Shown in pieces: positions 34,901 to 49,500 of a stretch of 64,000 nt of DNA; positions within the stretch are counted from its first letter, which is position 1, and each line of letters opens with the position of its first letter. The position numbers and the translations under genes are program-made. The notes beneath the pieces were generated by a model. The model had not been told where the DNA came from. It did no database searches and worked only from the letters and a program-made list of their open reading frames with translations. The DNA comes from Azadirachta indica (lineage: Eukaryota > Streptophyta > Magnoliopsida > Sapindales > Meliaceae), in assembly GCA_022749755.1 (NCBI GenBank), contig CM040442.1:3684663-3748662 (forward strand), in the 5' to 3' direction.

Positions 34901-37515
34901 TAATTGCTCATGACCAAAGTCTCTAGAGAAATAATAAATAGGATTTAGGTTCTGAGGATGGATTGTCAACTCCATGCACAAGTCACAACACAAAGAAAAA
35001 ACTGTTACGCATATGATGAACAATGAGCCGACCTTGAATCAAAATATACTGTCTCCTTTTATCAAGCCAAGGGGATAGAACATGCACTCATGACTTGGAC
35101 TTCTCAGAAAATGGAATTAAGATGATGTATTGACAAACTTCAGGAGAAAATTTGCAAAGGTGTTAATTAAAATTAATTTTTGCATACCATATTCATCTAG
35201 GGGAGCATCATAGTCATAGCTAGTAGCAATGAAAGGACCACCAGCAGTTCGGCCGAAATTTGTTCCTCCGTGATACTGAAATTTTAAAAAAAGTGTATAG
35301 AACTCAGTTGACCAGTCCAGGGATTTAACTGATAGGTAAAATTCAGCAAACTAAATTACCATGTAATAGTTAATGAATGATCCCCCCTTTTGAATAAACT
35401 TCGCAACTGAGAAAGCCAAGTCCTCAACTGGCCTGTGAGGAACAGGACCTCCAAATTCGGTAAACCTTCAGAAACAAAGAGACAACACTAACTGGATTAT
35501 TATTCTGGATAGACCTTGCAGTTATTATAAATATGCAGCTCTTGGATAAGAGGTAGATATACAAAAAGGAATCCATAATAGGTATTACCAGCCAGTCCAA
35601 GCTTCCGTCCACATTTTGGGTTTATAATTCTTGTTCGGGGAAAAATAGTCACAGTAGAAACCATTGCAAGTGTTAATCTGTTGAATACAAAATATATAAA
35701 GTTAAGAAGAAACAATCAAACACATAAGTAGAAAGCACAAATCACGAACCAAACATATATGATTTTGAATATTTGGGTCACAAATATTTACTTCTTTGAC
35801 ATCTCCAATACTAATTAATGGAAGTTAAGACCAGCTGACTTAATTAATGGGGACACGTGGGCATGAATCTAGCACTACATAACATCAGATGCCAAAGAGA
35901 ATAAAATAAAAACAAATATAACAGATATGAGTGAGAAAGTCCGAAACTGATGCATGTGCAGTGAGGAATAATAATTGATTTCAACCATGACCAACCAGCA
36001 GACAACAAACTATTAACTATAACCCCGACTAAGGATGAGGCAATATAACATGAAAACCATCAAAGATGGATACAGAACATGACAAAAAAGAGGTAAAAAG
36101 TCATCGTTAAAGAAAGAAAAAGAAAATATGGGTTGCTAATACTTACAACAGGATCTGGTGCATCATCTTGCTTGCACATGACCCACGGGACACCGGTGCC
36201 GAGACCCACAGCCATCTTAGCTGCCCATTGGGTGTAAGCACGGCCTGATGCACCGATTTCATACTCCATGGGTCCATATTCATTCTCAATCTGTCACAAA
36301 GAGTGATAGAGATACTTTTCTTAGTTCACTACAAAACTAAGAAACCATCATATATTTTATATATTCAAAAACAAAGCTTCGAGGCTACTCAATGGTGAGG
36401 AAAAAGATTGAAATTTAAATGCAGAGATTTATTACCTGGGATAGAATTATTGGACCGCCTTGAGACTCAAACAATCTGTCAGCTTTCATCATATCCACAA
36501 TCTTCTTAGTAAACTTTTGCATTTGGGCCTTCATTTACAGCAATTTAGAGATCAAATTATGAACAGATTATAAGCGAAATGGAAGCAATATGAAATTCAG
36601 AAAGAAAACTTGAGGAGTAAGAATGAAAAGTGTCTAACCTTAAAAGGCCCATTATCGGTTCTGAAATTGATACCTGGAATGTACTTGAGCCAAACAGGGA
36701 AACCCCTGAAAATAAGAAAAGGAAGGTTTTTGCTTTAAATTCCAAAATGTTGAAGAAATATAGTATTTCAACTGTTTTTAGAAACTATATTAGTGTAAGT
36801 ATTTACCCAAAGTTCCACTCGGCACAAATATAAGGACCAATCCTGAGATGAACATAAAGGCCAGCTTGCTGCACCAGCTTGATGAACTTCACCAGATCAT
36901 AGTTCCCCTCAAAATAATACTGCAACAAACAGGAAAAAAAAAAGATGAAAAAATTGACAACTAATAATTAGTGAAATTATAAAGGAAATTTCTCAAAAAA
37001 GAGAAGTGCCATTTGCCATTACTTTTCCAGGTGAAGGTTCATGGCCATTCCAGAAAACATATGTCTGAATCACATCTAAACCTCCATCTTTTGCTTTCTG
37101 TATAAGATCTGGCCACATCTGCAACAACACAGAAAAAGCAAAAAAATCCCAACAATTAAAAACAAAAACATAGAACAAAACAAACAGACTTGTATACATG
37201 TGGGCATATTAAGAAGAGGAAAATCTACAGCGTCCCAGATGGAAAAAAGCTTTAAGGGACCTACAAAAAGTGGAAATTTTGAGAAAAGAAGAAATCCCCA
37301 TGAAGCACATTTTGAAGGAAGACAATGAAATTTACCTCAGGCGTACTTCTGGGATAGTGAATGGATCCAGAAATGAGGATTCTTCTTTTGCCATTAATGG
37401 TGATAGCCCTAGAGTCATAAGACACAGAGGCTTCAACACTAGCAAAAATCCAAGAACAACCCAGCAAAAGAATGACCGCCACATTACACATTCGAAACTT
37501 GTTCGATCCCCCCAT
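31997..37515 (-). CDS. BGAL1: Beta-galactosidase, GH35, with SUEL lectin-type C-terminus
   Basis: Nineteen exons on the minus strand, all in phase: 37515-37336, 37118-37023, 36919-36807, 36705-36639, 36528-36436, 36290-36147, 35677-35589, 35465-35360, 35275-35188, 34577-34459, 34368-34207, 33982-33804, 33676-33567, 33489-33380, 33275-33165, 33084-32974, 32820-32615, 32534-32198, 32107-31997; 843 residues. A signal peptide ([18 protein letters not shown]) is followed by the mature start [18 protein letters not shown]. The GH35 signature [14 protein letters not shown] holds acid/base Glu187; the nucleophile is Glu256 in [10 protein letters not shown]. The last 110 residues or so (exons 18-19) carry the Cys-rich SUEL galactose-binding lectin domain ending AVEAICG. 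Role: secreted removal of terminal beta-galactosyl residues from pectic galactan and arabinogalactan proteins. Length and domain set fit Arabidopsis BGAL1-BGAL3; the BGAL1 name rests on sequence feel plus gene order. Confidence 0.95.
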
Positions 37516-40500
37516 GAGCCTGAAATGAAGAAAAAATTACAGTCTTTGGTTGTTGCCTGCAACAAAGTAATGAACTTTCTGTTATTCTTACTTTCTCCGT
37601 TTTCTCTCTCACACAATTACAAACTTTATTCTATTCTTCTTTTGAGTTAAAGGAGAGAAGAGAAGACAAGCAAATAGGAAAACAGCTAGCAGTTTTGTTG
37701 CTGTGTCCTCTCTTTACCTTTTCTTTCTCTTCTTTTCCCTCTTGAGGGGAGAAAAATGGAGGTGAAAGTTTCGAGCTTTCAGACTGTAGTTGTAATAAGT
37801 GTTGCCAGTGTTGCCAGTGTGGTGAGTTTTAATTGTTTTTTTTTTTTTTTTTGGTTGCCAAGTTCATGGTGCTTTATAGCTGCTTTTAAACACTAAAAAA
37901 TGGAGGTTCTGATAGAGGAAGTGGTCCCACTGCTTATGGTTTTGGGACCCACCTCAAGGGCTCCCCGTTCTCTGACGCGGAGTTTCAATCTAAATTTATT
38001 TTCTTAATTATTTTGTTCATAATTTTTAACTATTTATATTTTCTAAATTGAAACATAGTTTTGTATCGTAACAAATAAGTTCCTTTCGTATTCAAAAAAA
38101 AAAGGTTCGTTTCTCTTACCAAATGACAAATTTACCCTTGTAATATTGGTTTTCGACCATAGGTACTATAATTGAACACTAAAGGGTATTTGGTCATTTC
38201 ACAGGCGTTAGGTATTTTACCATAAATCAACGAATTGCATCTACATTTGCGAAATCTTAAGAACCCAGGGACTCAGAATTTATTACCCTATTAAAATACA
38301 TCGGTTAGGGTAAAGCTCTGTTTGGCTGTTACGTAAAAAGAGGGAAATTTCTTAAAAGCGCTTTCTTCTGTTTTAAATAACGCAAAGATTCTTAACTCAA
38401 TCCCCATACGGTCGATTCGTACTTTATCGGCGAATAGAGTACACGCGCTAATGTAGCTGGTGGCCAAAAATATTTTTCTGAGTAATGTCAGTGTTTTTTT
38501 TCTTTTTGATTTTACATCATTAATGACTCAGAATCTAATTCCCTAATTTTATATTACACGTTAGAGTAGAGTAATTACATCCTAACCCCTTAATTTTGTT
38601 AAATGTTTTAAATAAACATATAATTTATTCACCTTTGTTGAATAAGTCTCTGATTTAGTGATTCTTGTTAAAATAGGTAAAATGTGCTTTAATATTAAAT
38701 CACACTCTCTTTGAGAGTGTTAAGTATAATTTCTAAACACTATTTTTTATTATTCAAAATTAACAACGTTAAAAATATATCTATAAATAATAAATATTTT
38801 AAAAAAAAGAGTTGAAAACATCAACATGTTACTTTCACAATATTTTACATTTTTGTTTTATTTTCATTTACTCTTTAAAATATTTTATAACACACTTTCT
38901 TTATGTTCAATTTTAAATTCTTATTTTTAAATTAACTATTAAGCCTCTTAAAATTTAAAAATGAAATATTTTTATTTCTTAAATAAAATTAAAAGAAGAA
39001 CAAAATCGATGTTAATCAATGTCACCTGTGTTCGTATATTGTGATTTTTTAGTTGTAAGGATAATTTGGTCATTTTGACAGAATTAAGGATGTATTTAAT
39101 ATAAGTAAATAAAATATTATCTATTTAGAAAATAAATAAAAATGAAGGAAAACCATGTGTTATTATTTCGCGTACGATTATTACTATCGGGTGGTTTTGT
39201 TGTGCACGTGCAAAATGAGGCGCGTGTGGTATCATTCTCTCCTAAGTTACTTTTGAATAACATGTTTATCGCTTTTGTTGAAAAATTGCAATGCCCCATG
39301 TTGGTTACGATTTGTCACACTCACGGGTTTATTTTTAGATTCTCCCACTCTCTACGACATTTCATTTATCAATCTTTAAATATCTCACGTTTAGGGGTAG
39401 ATATGTCATTTTATATATTCATTTATGAAAAAAAACTTTTATTGAAAAAAATAAAAACTTCTGTATCATTCAACGTAAAATTTCTAAAATTAGAAATGAG
39501 TTAAATTTTAATATTTTTTTTCTATGTCAACTCCGGCATAGTTTCTAATAAATAATTTAATATTTATTTTTAAATATTTTAAAATAAAAAATAAAAAAAT
39601 AATTTAAATTCACATTTTATTTAAATTTAAATTTCAGTTATATTTAAAATTTAAATAAAAATAAATAAACGCTACTTAATAGTATGTTATATGATATAAT
39701 AAAATGTATTATCATATATATAAAGTTTAATATTTTTTGTTTCAATTTAATGAAATGTTGATGATTTTCTAAAATATGAACTTAAAAAATTTATCCTTAT
39801 TTGGCGAATTGAATTTGCCAAGTCTTCTAGCCCACTCGATCTTCGTAAAAAGTTAAACTTAGAAGATAAACGTATATATATATAACAAATGAACGCAAAC
39901 AGAGAATTAAGATAACTTCAAAGCATGCAAATCAATCAAGTGTTCCACATGTTAGCTTGCATGTGGGCAAAAGTGCTTTTAGACAACTAATTTGATTCTA
40001 TATCATGTTAACTTACTATCATTTTAATCTAATTATTTCATTTACATATGATTGATTTAAACGTGCTTAATTTTAATACCCATAAAAAAATAACTATTTC
40101 AAAGAGTTAAAAACACATTTTTCACGTAATCATTTCTTCATAGAATAGAAGTGTTTATTCGAAAAGTAATTTTGAACACATTCAAATGTTGTAGGTTGTT
40201 TTATTGAGAAAAATATTTAATTCAATGTCTTACGCATTTTAATCTACCATCACTTCCAAATTAAATATATAAGTTGGTAGTTAAATTAATTTTTCATCGC
40301 GTAAAAAATTTCGAATAGGATGAAAGGACTTTTTACAAAATCACTTTTAAACACGCTTGCATGTATATTTTATACATATTTCATTAATATTTAACAGTAT
40401 CTACATTAAATTTTGTAATTTTTAATTGGCGGCAGCCATGGAATAAAATAATTAGTTATCAACTAGTATATATAATCAGACAGGTGGTTGGTAATAAAAA

Positions 40501-42080
40501 TGAGTATTTATTGAATATATTTATTTGATGTATCACCAATATTAAGTGAAAATACAGCACATTAAATATATATATATTTTCTGTTAAAATCAATATGACA
40601 CATATTATATCAACCAACTAAGATTTTTATCATTATCTCACACGTATACAAATAAATTTGTGTATAGCATCAAACGTGCATGGTTGCCACCTAACTAGCA
40701 ATAAGAGAGAAAATGAAGAAGCAAGCTTTCACTTTCGGAAATCAATCAAATAGAGATCATGGATTACTTGCCGGAAGGAGAAAGAGATTTAAAAAGCATT
40801 TTTAAAAAAAGCTAAACAAAAGTGCTTTTTTATTATATTTATTGCATTTGTTAGCAGTCTTGTTACAAGCCCTATAATTTAAGCAAAGCAAAAGAAATAA
40901 ACAATTAATAGCTTTTGCTTTTGCATGCACTTCTTCCCCACTCACCCATGCATTATTACAAACACCTAACACCTACTTCCCTCCCTTCATTTTCAAAATT
41001 TATTTTTCAATAATCCAATCATTATTTGCTAGAAAAACAAAAAATACACCTCTTAATTATAATAATCAAAAACACCCATAATTATTTTTTTAAACATATA
41101 TCTTGTTTGATCATAATATTAATAAATATTAATTTTGTATTTTTTTTTAAGTGTATATTAATTGAGATTTTTATAAACAAGTATAAAATTTTCATCTCAT
41201 ATTACCCTTACTTTTTCGACAATTGAAAACATTTCAACTGTGATATTTCTTACACAAATTTTTATTTGTATGAATATAAAATAATAAATAATTGATTAAA
41301 TAGAATTATATTTTATGTAATTTGATACGAAGAATTTCTTTAACTTCTAATCAACGGGAAGGAAGTGTGATATATAATTTTAAAAAATTTTGTATTACAT
41401 ATTAAATTAATCATCTAAATACAACCTAAAAACAAATAAATATGTACATACCAATATGTTTAGAGATTCTTTTTTTTGGTCTCCCCACATAATGCAAATC
41501 AAAGCACTAAGTATAAATATATTAGGGTTTGAGTCTTTGAGAGGATCTTGAGATTAAATTAATAACAAGAATCTATAGATCCACGCGGTTTGCTATGTTT
41601 TAAATTAATTTTAAAAATCAAGTCTAAACTTTGTTTATGTTCAATTATTGTGTTAAGGCCATGTAAAGTGGAGTTTTATACAAAAAGTTGAACATATGGG
41701 GACACTTAATAGATTTTCTAGATTACATCTATTTGATTTGAGAAGTGTATTATAAAGAAAAAAAATAGTTAAAGATTAGAATTTATTTAATTTGATAATT
41801 ATAAAAGTAATTTTGCGAAAGTGGATAGAAAGGAATACAAATCTTGCAAGGGAAAGTTTAGATATTTGTCATCGTCTTCATGACTACCAACAAACAAATT
41901 ATATAAATATTATGGGAAAAAAATAACCAACAAGGATACACAAAATATGTGAAATTATTTCTGATTTTTGTATTTTATTTATTTTTGTTTAGTTTGTAAG
42001 ACAAAAAATATATATATATATATATTTATTTTATATTTTCTTATAGTGAAAAGTGGAAACATGTCTTAGTGAGCTTTCTT

Positions 42081-42294
42081 TCATTCGAGCTCCGGGCTGC
42101 GTGAACTGAGCAAAGCATTAATGCTGTCAAAAACATGTTGCAGGGTTTTGAAATTCGGAAGCATAAAACTGGCAACAAAAACACCCGAAACAAAACCCAA
42201 AATAGGAAAAGTGAGAACAGGGAATTGTCTTACGGCAAAACTTCCCTCCACTACCACGCGCCTCGTTAAAGACGAGAAAATTGAAAAGCTTTAG
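42081..42294. other. GC-richer island open on both strands, possible gene relic or microprotein
   Basis: On + an ATG at 42121 opens 57 codons (MLSKTCCRVLKFG...) to TAG at 42292-42294. On - a frame is open from 42290 to TGA at 42081, reading FPVLTFPILGFVSGVFVA followed by a helix-like tail that ends RSPELE, but with no ATG until about 27 codons from the end. The minus reading has a membrane-like segment and looks more protein-like. A palindromic CACGTG sits near 42349, just upstream of the minus frame. Not recognised; either frame could be chance. Confidence 0.3.
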
Positions 42295-44239
42295 TGAAAT
42301 GACTATACTACCCCTACTTTGAAGTCAGAGTTGGAACGCTAGCGTTTCACGTGAAGCATTTATTGAGTGAAAGAAATAGAGTGCAGTGAAAAGTTTAAAA
42401 AATAAAATGCGGCGAAAGTAGCACAGTAAAAGTTGTATTAATTAATTTAGTAATCTTTTAAAATAATAAAACTTTATTAAGTAATATCTTAATATTGAAT
42501 TTTATTTAATGGTTCCTATAATTCGATGTTATTTATAGGAGTCATCTGGTTATTTTGAAAAGCAATAGGGACTTATGTGATACAATTAAATATATTTATT
42601 TTATTTTATAAATATTTAAAAATGTAAGGACCTGAATATTATTACTATAATTTTTTGAAATTACCATGCACTACATTTTTTTAAAAAATATTTTAGTAAA
42701 ATTATCGTCTCTATTCACAATATATAAGTATTTGTTAATTATTTGAATCTCATTTCTAAAAAAATTGAAAAATAATTTAATTTGTAATACAATGAATTTA
42801 TGTTAATATAAATATCATTTTTTAATGATGTAATATTCGGCGACATCATTAAGTGAAATTTAAATAAAAATCTTAATTTATATAAATAAAAATTTCTAAC
42901 ATCCAACTAACCATATAATAAATATTGTAGTTGTTGAAATTGTGGCTATTAAATTTTCTTCTTGATGTGATGGAAAAAATAAAAAAAAATAATTTTTTTG
43001 TTTGGTTGTGATATAGTGTTAGAAAATATAATTAAATATTAATATTTAAATAAACAGAATCAAAGTAGACAAAGTATCAATTTTGGTGAAATACTTGTGA
43101 AATTTCCTCAATGATTTCAATTTATTTTGCTAACGTCAATCCTATTTGTTTAACGAAAGGATTGGAAGCTATAGTTATTGGTTCAAAATTATTTTAATGC
43201 TTTTGGGAAACAATTTATGAATTTAATATATATTCAAAAAATTAATTAAAAAATATATTTTTGGACGCAATAGCTTTTGCTACAAATTTGTGTAATTTAT
43301 TCAATAATTCAATCAAAATTTGATGAGTATATTTTTCTTTTAAAAATTATCAATAAAGCCGATTATTTTTCTTATTAAAAGGTGGAAAAAAACATTTATT
43401 AGTTGTTGATAGGTTGTGAGCAATTGAAGAATTTGACAACGTGGCCCCACTTTATCATCCACCGCCCCGAGATGATCATGATCACGATCCGATCACGATC
43501 TTTTCTTCTTTCAACAGCTCATGTTTTTCACACAAAAATAATTGCACGATTGATTAATTCTCAAAACTCATTTCATATTTTGAGAATTGACGCATATTAT
43601 TGGGCATGAAAATTGGGAAAATTAATTATTTTTAGAAAGAAATTACGAATTTATTATTTATTCGTTATTTTTAAAATTTGGGATAATTGAAGCAGTGGAT
43701 AAGACTGCGTGAATATTCACAGGCAGGGCAGAAACTTGTATACTATTAATTATAATTTAAAAAATAAATAAATAAATAAATAGTCTGAATATGCTTAGAA
43801 TCATTCAGGAGAATATATAGTTAATTACGGAAAAAAGTCAAAAAATAAATAAATAAAAATAGTGAGATTTATTTAAGTAGCCATTGTGTATTTTTTTAAA
43901 AAATTATTAAATTTATTGACATAATTTATAAAAGTAATTAATAAATTTACAAATTTGTCACCTATTTATTAATTTATAAGATTTCAAAAAAAATAAAAGT
44001 GCTTTTGTGAGAAGCAAATATATTGAGGGAAATTAAGTAGCTTTAAAAAGTCGGTAGTCTAAATCAATAATTTCACTATCTGCTAGCAGAGTTGTTATTG
44101 TATTGAAAATCAAGTGCATAAATATTGCATGAAGTTTGTCGCATCTTTAAAGAAAACACATGTGAATTCTTTTACTTGCCCTTTTCAATTGGGAATTTTG
44201 TGATTTTTGATTGCTACATCTTAATTTAATTTCATATAA

Positions 44240-44843
44240 GGTTGCTAATAACTTAATAATACATTTCATATTCAATGTGTTGCCTCTACCTCCATCCTCA
44301 TTCCCAAAATTTCTTCTTCAATCATATTAGTAATATGTTATCTAAAGTTGATGATGTCTAAAAAATACTAATACATATATATTAATCTTATAATACATAT
44401 TTATATAAGTCGTAATTTTTTTTTAATATCACACATTACATGTACAATTGATAGCATATAATATATATTAGAACGTTTCTCATGAGTAAGAATTTAGATA
44501 ATTGTTATTATGATACCCCTTGTAAATCAACTCACACAATATATGGTTGCTAATAACTTAATAATGCATTTCATATTCAATGTGTTGCATCTATCTACAT
44601 CCCCATTCTCAAAATTTCTTATTCAATCATATTAATAACATGTTATGTTTAGTTGATAATATCTAAGAAATATATATATATATATATTGGTCTTATAATA
44701 CATATTTATATAAGTCGTAATTTTTTTAATATTACACATTATATATACAATTGATAGTATATAATATACATTAAAACATTACTAGGCGTGAGAGTTTAAA
44801 TAATTGTTATTATGATACTCCTAAAAATCAATTCACACAACAT
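44240..44843. repeat. Diverged 305 bp tandem duplication
   Basis: Unit 1 (44240-44544) and unit 2 (from 44545) both start GGTTGCTAATAACTTAATAA and run in parallel to about 44843, ending with ...CAACTCACACAAT versus ...CAATTCACACAAC. They differ by substitutions and small indels, including a TA microsatellite that is longer in unit 2, so the duplication is not recent. Confidence 0.88.
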
Positions 44844-46506
44844 GTAAGATTTTTATCCTCACAAGATATTTGATACAATTTTACTCACAAATAGTAAGAA
44901 TATCATACACTTTTGAAGAGTGTGAGATTTGAATTCTTACTCTCCAATTCGTAATACCGAAACTATTACTTAGAAGACATATAAATTGTAATTAATTGTA
45001 ATAAAGTTGAGTATATATAATATCATTTTCTCATTGTAAAATTACTTTTTATCTTTATTTTTTTATAAATTTTTTATTAAAATTAAACCTACACACTTAC
45101 CGTTTCTCAAGAAAATAAATCAGTTAAAAAAAATAAATAACAATTATTGAACGGAGAATTTAATAGATAGATTGCGTTTTCTCTTGAAACAATTTATCTT
45201 CATATGTTTGTTCTTTCTTGTTCTTTGCCACTCTTGCCTTATCTTTGCAAGGACTAAAGGCCAAATATAACATACGAAACTTGGTACATATTTATTTTTC
45301 TATTTATCCACCTAAGTGCAAAATCTACTAATTTTGATTTGAAATTGACTCGTCCAAATTCAACCTCTTCAAATTTATTCATAAATTATCATTTTTTTTT
45401 TTAATTCTATCAAATCCAATTCCTGCCTTGTTTGGTTCACGATTGTCCGAATTCAATGAACAATTATTTCACCCATTACTTTTCTATTTTTTATTCAAAT
45501 TTTAAATTATGTTAAAATTGCAGTGTCATAGTTTTAAAGTTAATTGTTGATATGAAGTAATATTATTGATTATCAAATAAAAGTAAACGAATGTTTGATA
45601 AATATAATTTTTTAAAAATTTATTAAAATTTTATAATATATAAATATATTACAACAAAAATTACTAGATTTTTTTATTACTTTATTCATTCTGCTTCTAA
45701 AATTGAGTTCAAGCTAAATAATTGTAAACGAATTCAAATTATTATTATTTTGTTAATTTTTATCTTATTTTTACGTTCTTATATATTATGTATGTATATT
45801 CCAACTGTCGGTCACAGCCTCTTGAGTCATGTTATATTAATATTTTTCTTGGCCTCATACCCCGTCCGACCGTCTCTTTTCATGGTCTGTTATATTCTCT
45901 TCTTCCAACGGGTCCCTCATAGGTTGTAATCCACAGATTCTCTCTTTCGGCGGAGCCACGTGTCATAATACTATTTGACTGTCAAATTATTTTGTCAACG
46001 ACAATCGCAGCTGGTTGGCGATTTAAACATTTTTTTTCTCATGGGCCCTTCGCTTTTCCCTCTTGGACCTCTCTTGGGCCCAGTCCAACTTGCCCAAAAT
46101 TATCATTTTTAATTTTTTTAATACCACAAAATTCTTCTCCATTTTCATGTGAACGAAATTTCAACCACAAATTTTTAATAAAAAAGTTTTTTTTTTTTTT
46201 TTAAAATTCTCTCACTTATTCTTTAATTTATTTTATTATAATATGTTAATACAAAAATAAAAAATCTTTGACGTTGAATTGAATTTGAACAAAATTATTT
46301 TGGCTCTTGCAATTAAACGACAGAACGAGTTATTGCACATTCTTGGGTGAATAGAGATGAGGATGACACATAAGCTAAAGCTAAAGAAAAGTGGGACCAT
46401 TGGACTATGTAAGAAAAAAGCGCCACACGTCAGCAAAAATTTTGTAGGAACATAGAAAGCAAAGACATGGGCATGATGCCCTTATCCCATTAATATGAAT
46501 GTTAAA

Positions 46507-46576
<70 letters not shown>
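46507..46576. repeat. (ATA)n trinucleotide microsatellite
   Basis: About 23 uninterrupted ATA/AAT repeats, the longest perfect simple repeat in the window. Likely polymorphic in length. Confidence 0.95.
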
Positions 46577-49500
46577 GCTAGCAAAAGGAGCTAGAGGGAT
46601 GAGTATGCCACATGCCCTCGTTGCTAACCATTGATGTCTACATCTTTTATTTGGCAAGGGATATCCCTTCAATTTATGGACCCATTTTTCTCATATTTCA
46701 TTTCTAATAATGATCTAAATGTAGATAATTTTGTATAATTTATAGCGTTTCCTAAAAAAATTTTGAACGAATTTGAGAAATGATTGAGTTCTTTAGTAGT
46801 ATAACAAATAAAATTTTGATATAATATAGTAACATTGTTCTATTTGTTTAAACGATTTTAAGAATATATTTTAACTTCGATAATTTTTCAGATATTTATA
46901 AGACTCGATTTTAATGATAATTTTTTTTTTTAACAAAAATAGATCTTTGAAATTTATTGAATTATAGATGAGTATGCCACGTAGATTATTTGGGTAGCCA
47001 TTGATGTCAACATCTTAAAATCAATCTTCAACATTTGCCTCAATTTGGTACACCCTTGTCTTCAATATCCATTACAATAGTGATAGTGTTTATTTTGTTG
47101 AGAAATTTTTGGTGGGGGCGAAAAGTGTCAATTTGTAGGTCTATTTTAGTGATCACTTTGTTCATGCTATTTGATAGATTGTTCAAGAAATTGTTTTTCT
47201 TGAACATTTCCATTTTTTCCTCTTTCCTTCTCTTATCCCTTAATAGAAGCTCAAGATTGGCCTTCTTCATTCCAACTTTTACAATCAAATACATAAATAG
47301 ATATGATAATCAAACCAATAATTTAATTTTTTATAATATTTTTTTAAAAAAATTAAAACTTTTTTAATTTTGATGTGAGCGAAATTTAATCTCTAAATTT
47401 TTTATATTACTCTAAAAGATTTATCAGTTAAATTAATTACCACCCACAACCAAAAAAAAAAATTGATTTTCTGTAAAGAAATTTAAATTTAAATCAATTA
47501 TTTTAATTTTTCTAGGAAGGTATCATTTTTTTTTAAATTTTTAAAGACACATTAATTGGGTTTATAACTATTCAGAAATGTCCCATCCCAAGCTAAATAA
47601 TTTTTAAGAAAAAAATTGTAAAATGATATGCATTATTAATGCTATGATAAGAATCTAATAAACTTTAAATAATTCTATGGCAATCAAATTTTACACAGCA
47701 ATTAATCTAATATACGTGCAACTTAATGATGTTTTGGAGCATTAAATTGTTGTCTAATTGCTGGCTTAGACCCTTTTGTTTTTATACCAAACCAAGAATA
47801 AAGTTGTTGATAGAAATTTATATTAAGAGACTACTTGATTGCGTAAAGGGTGCTCGAATTTGATGGAATTATTTTCTAAAAGCAAAAAAGTGTTTTTCTT
47901 GTTTTCTCTTCTACTTCAAGTTTTATCTTAATGAATCCTTACGTGCATGAACTTTGCTTAATTATGGTATTTGTCACCATCAATATCAGAGACATTATAA
48001 TGATAACAAGTATTACGTATTTGATAATGTTATTTAAACTTAGTCGTATAATTATTTATGATTATGATGGTTTTAGTTTAATGATTTACCTAATTGAATT
48101 GACTTGATTCTTATCAATTTCAATAGGTTAAATAAATTAAATAAGATATGTTTATATTGTAAAATAATTTCATTGTTTCAATTTTAATAAAATTTTTTAA
48201 GAATTTTAAAAGATTATTAAGTAATTAAAAAGCAAGGTGATTAATTAGTAAGAGCTCATGCTTTTCATATATATATATATATATACATATATATATTTTT
48301 TAATTTAATGTTTAGGTAGTGTAATATTTAATTTGCTGATCTAAGAATGAAAGCAACAAGAAGGTCATTTCACTTTGAAAATTAAAATTATTTTTATGCA
48401 ATATTATAAGACTAAAAGAGTGAAAACGAATAAAACAACGACATAATAATACAACTTCTATATAAAAAATTAAACCAAATTAACTTATTGACATCTCATT
48501 CTTTATAATTATAATTTTCTGTTAACTATGATTATAGTTTTCACTTATTATTTCAAAATTTTAATGTTAATTATTGCACGAATTATTAATAAAGTGGCTC
48601 TCAAAAGCAAAGTGTTTGACAACTTATTGAAAGGCATAAGATGTCTTAATCTTTGATTAAGAAATTCTACCAATCCCTTTTTAATTTTATTGCAAATTGT
48701 CATTTGAACCAATCTTATTCAATTAGGTTACCCTAATGCGAAACAAATAATATATTATAACTAATTTGTGGTTAATAATACATTAATTTGTGGTTAATAT
48801 ACATTTGAAGAAACATACGTTGCTTTCAATATTATAACTATCAACATAGATTATTTTTGTTAGTAATGACTTTGACAAAATATATTATTAGTATTGAAAA
48901 ATACTTTTCAATTCTAAAACTGATATTTTGAATATTTGAAAATATTTCTAACAATGTCAAAGAGTAATACGTGAGTTTATACATTGACCACTCTACATGT
49001 TTAAAATTATTATATACAAATATTTTTAATTGATAACGATTTCAATAAGCAAGTATTTTTAAATGCTTATCGTATAAAAAAGAGAATCTTTTTAATATTA
49101 TCAAACCCTAAATTACCAAGTTTATGTGAACTAATATATTGACCTTTTGAGATCATGATTGATAATTTGTTCAACTACTACTACTACCAAATGAATTAAC
49201 AAACACAAAACCCTACAGTTAAGTTATGAAATTTCAACTTAATAGATCCGTTTCACAAACATAAATGCAATCCCCATTGGAGCTAGCAACTTTTTTTATT
49301 TGTTGGTTGGGGATGGGACCAAACCCATGTTCTAGACATGCACGGGTTGCATTTTAGTCAATATCACATAGCCCATTTGGTTCACCTCACCCACCTAAAA
49401 CCCTAGCAAATTGGCCTATAAATGGGGCTTGATTCCTAGAGATTCTATGACCCTTTGAAGCAAACTAAACTAGGGTCCAACCATTGCTCTTTTCATCTAC

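Noticed and set aside
39117..39504. Overlapping open frames on both strands near 39.1-39.5 kb
   Set aside because: Peptides are low in complexity and rich in Ser/Phe/Lys as expected from AT-rich DNA; no splice or start context supports them.
40080..40820. Repeated AAAAGT...ATTTTG/GCACTTTT stretches that could be MITE ends
   Set aside because: Inverted matches are short and imperfect, and no pair of terminal repeats with a target duplication could be defined by eye.
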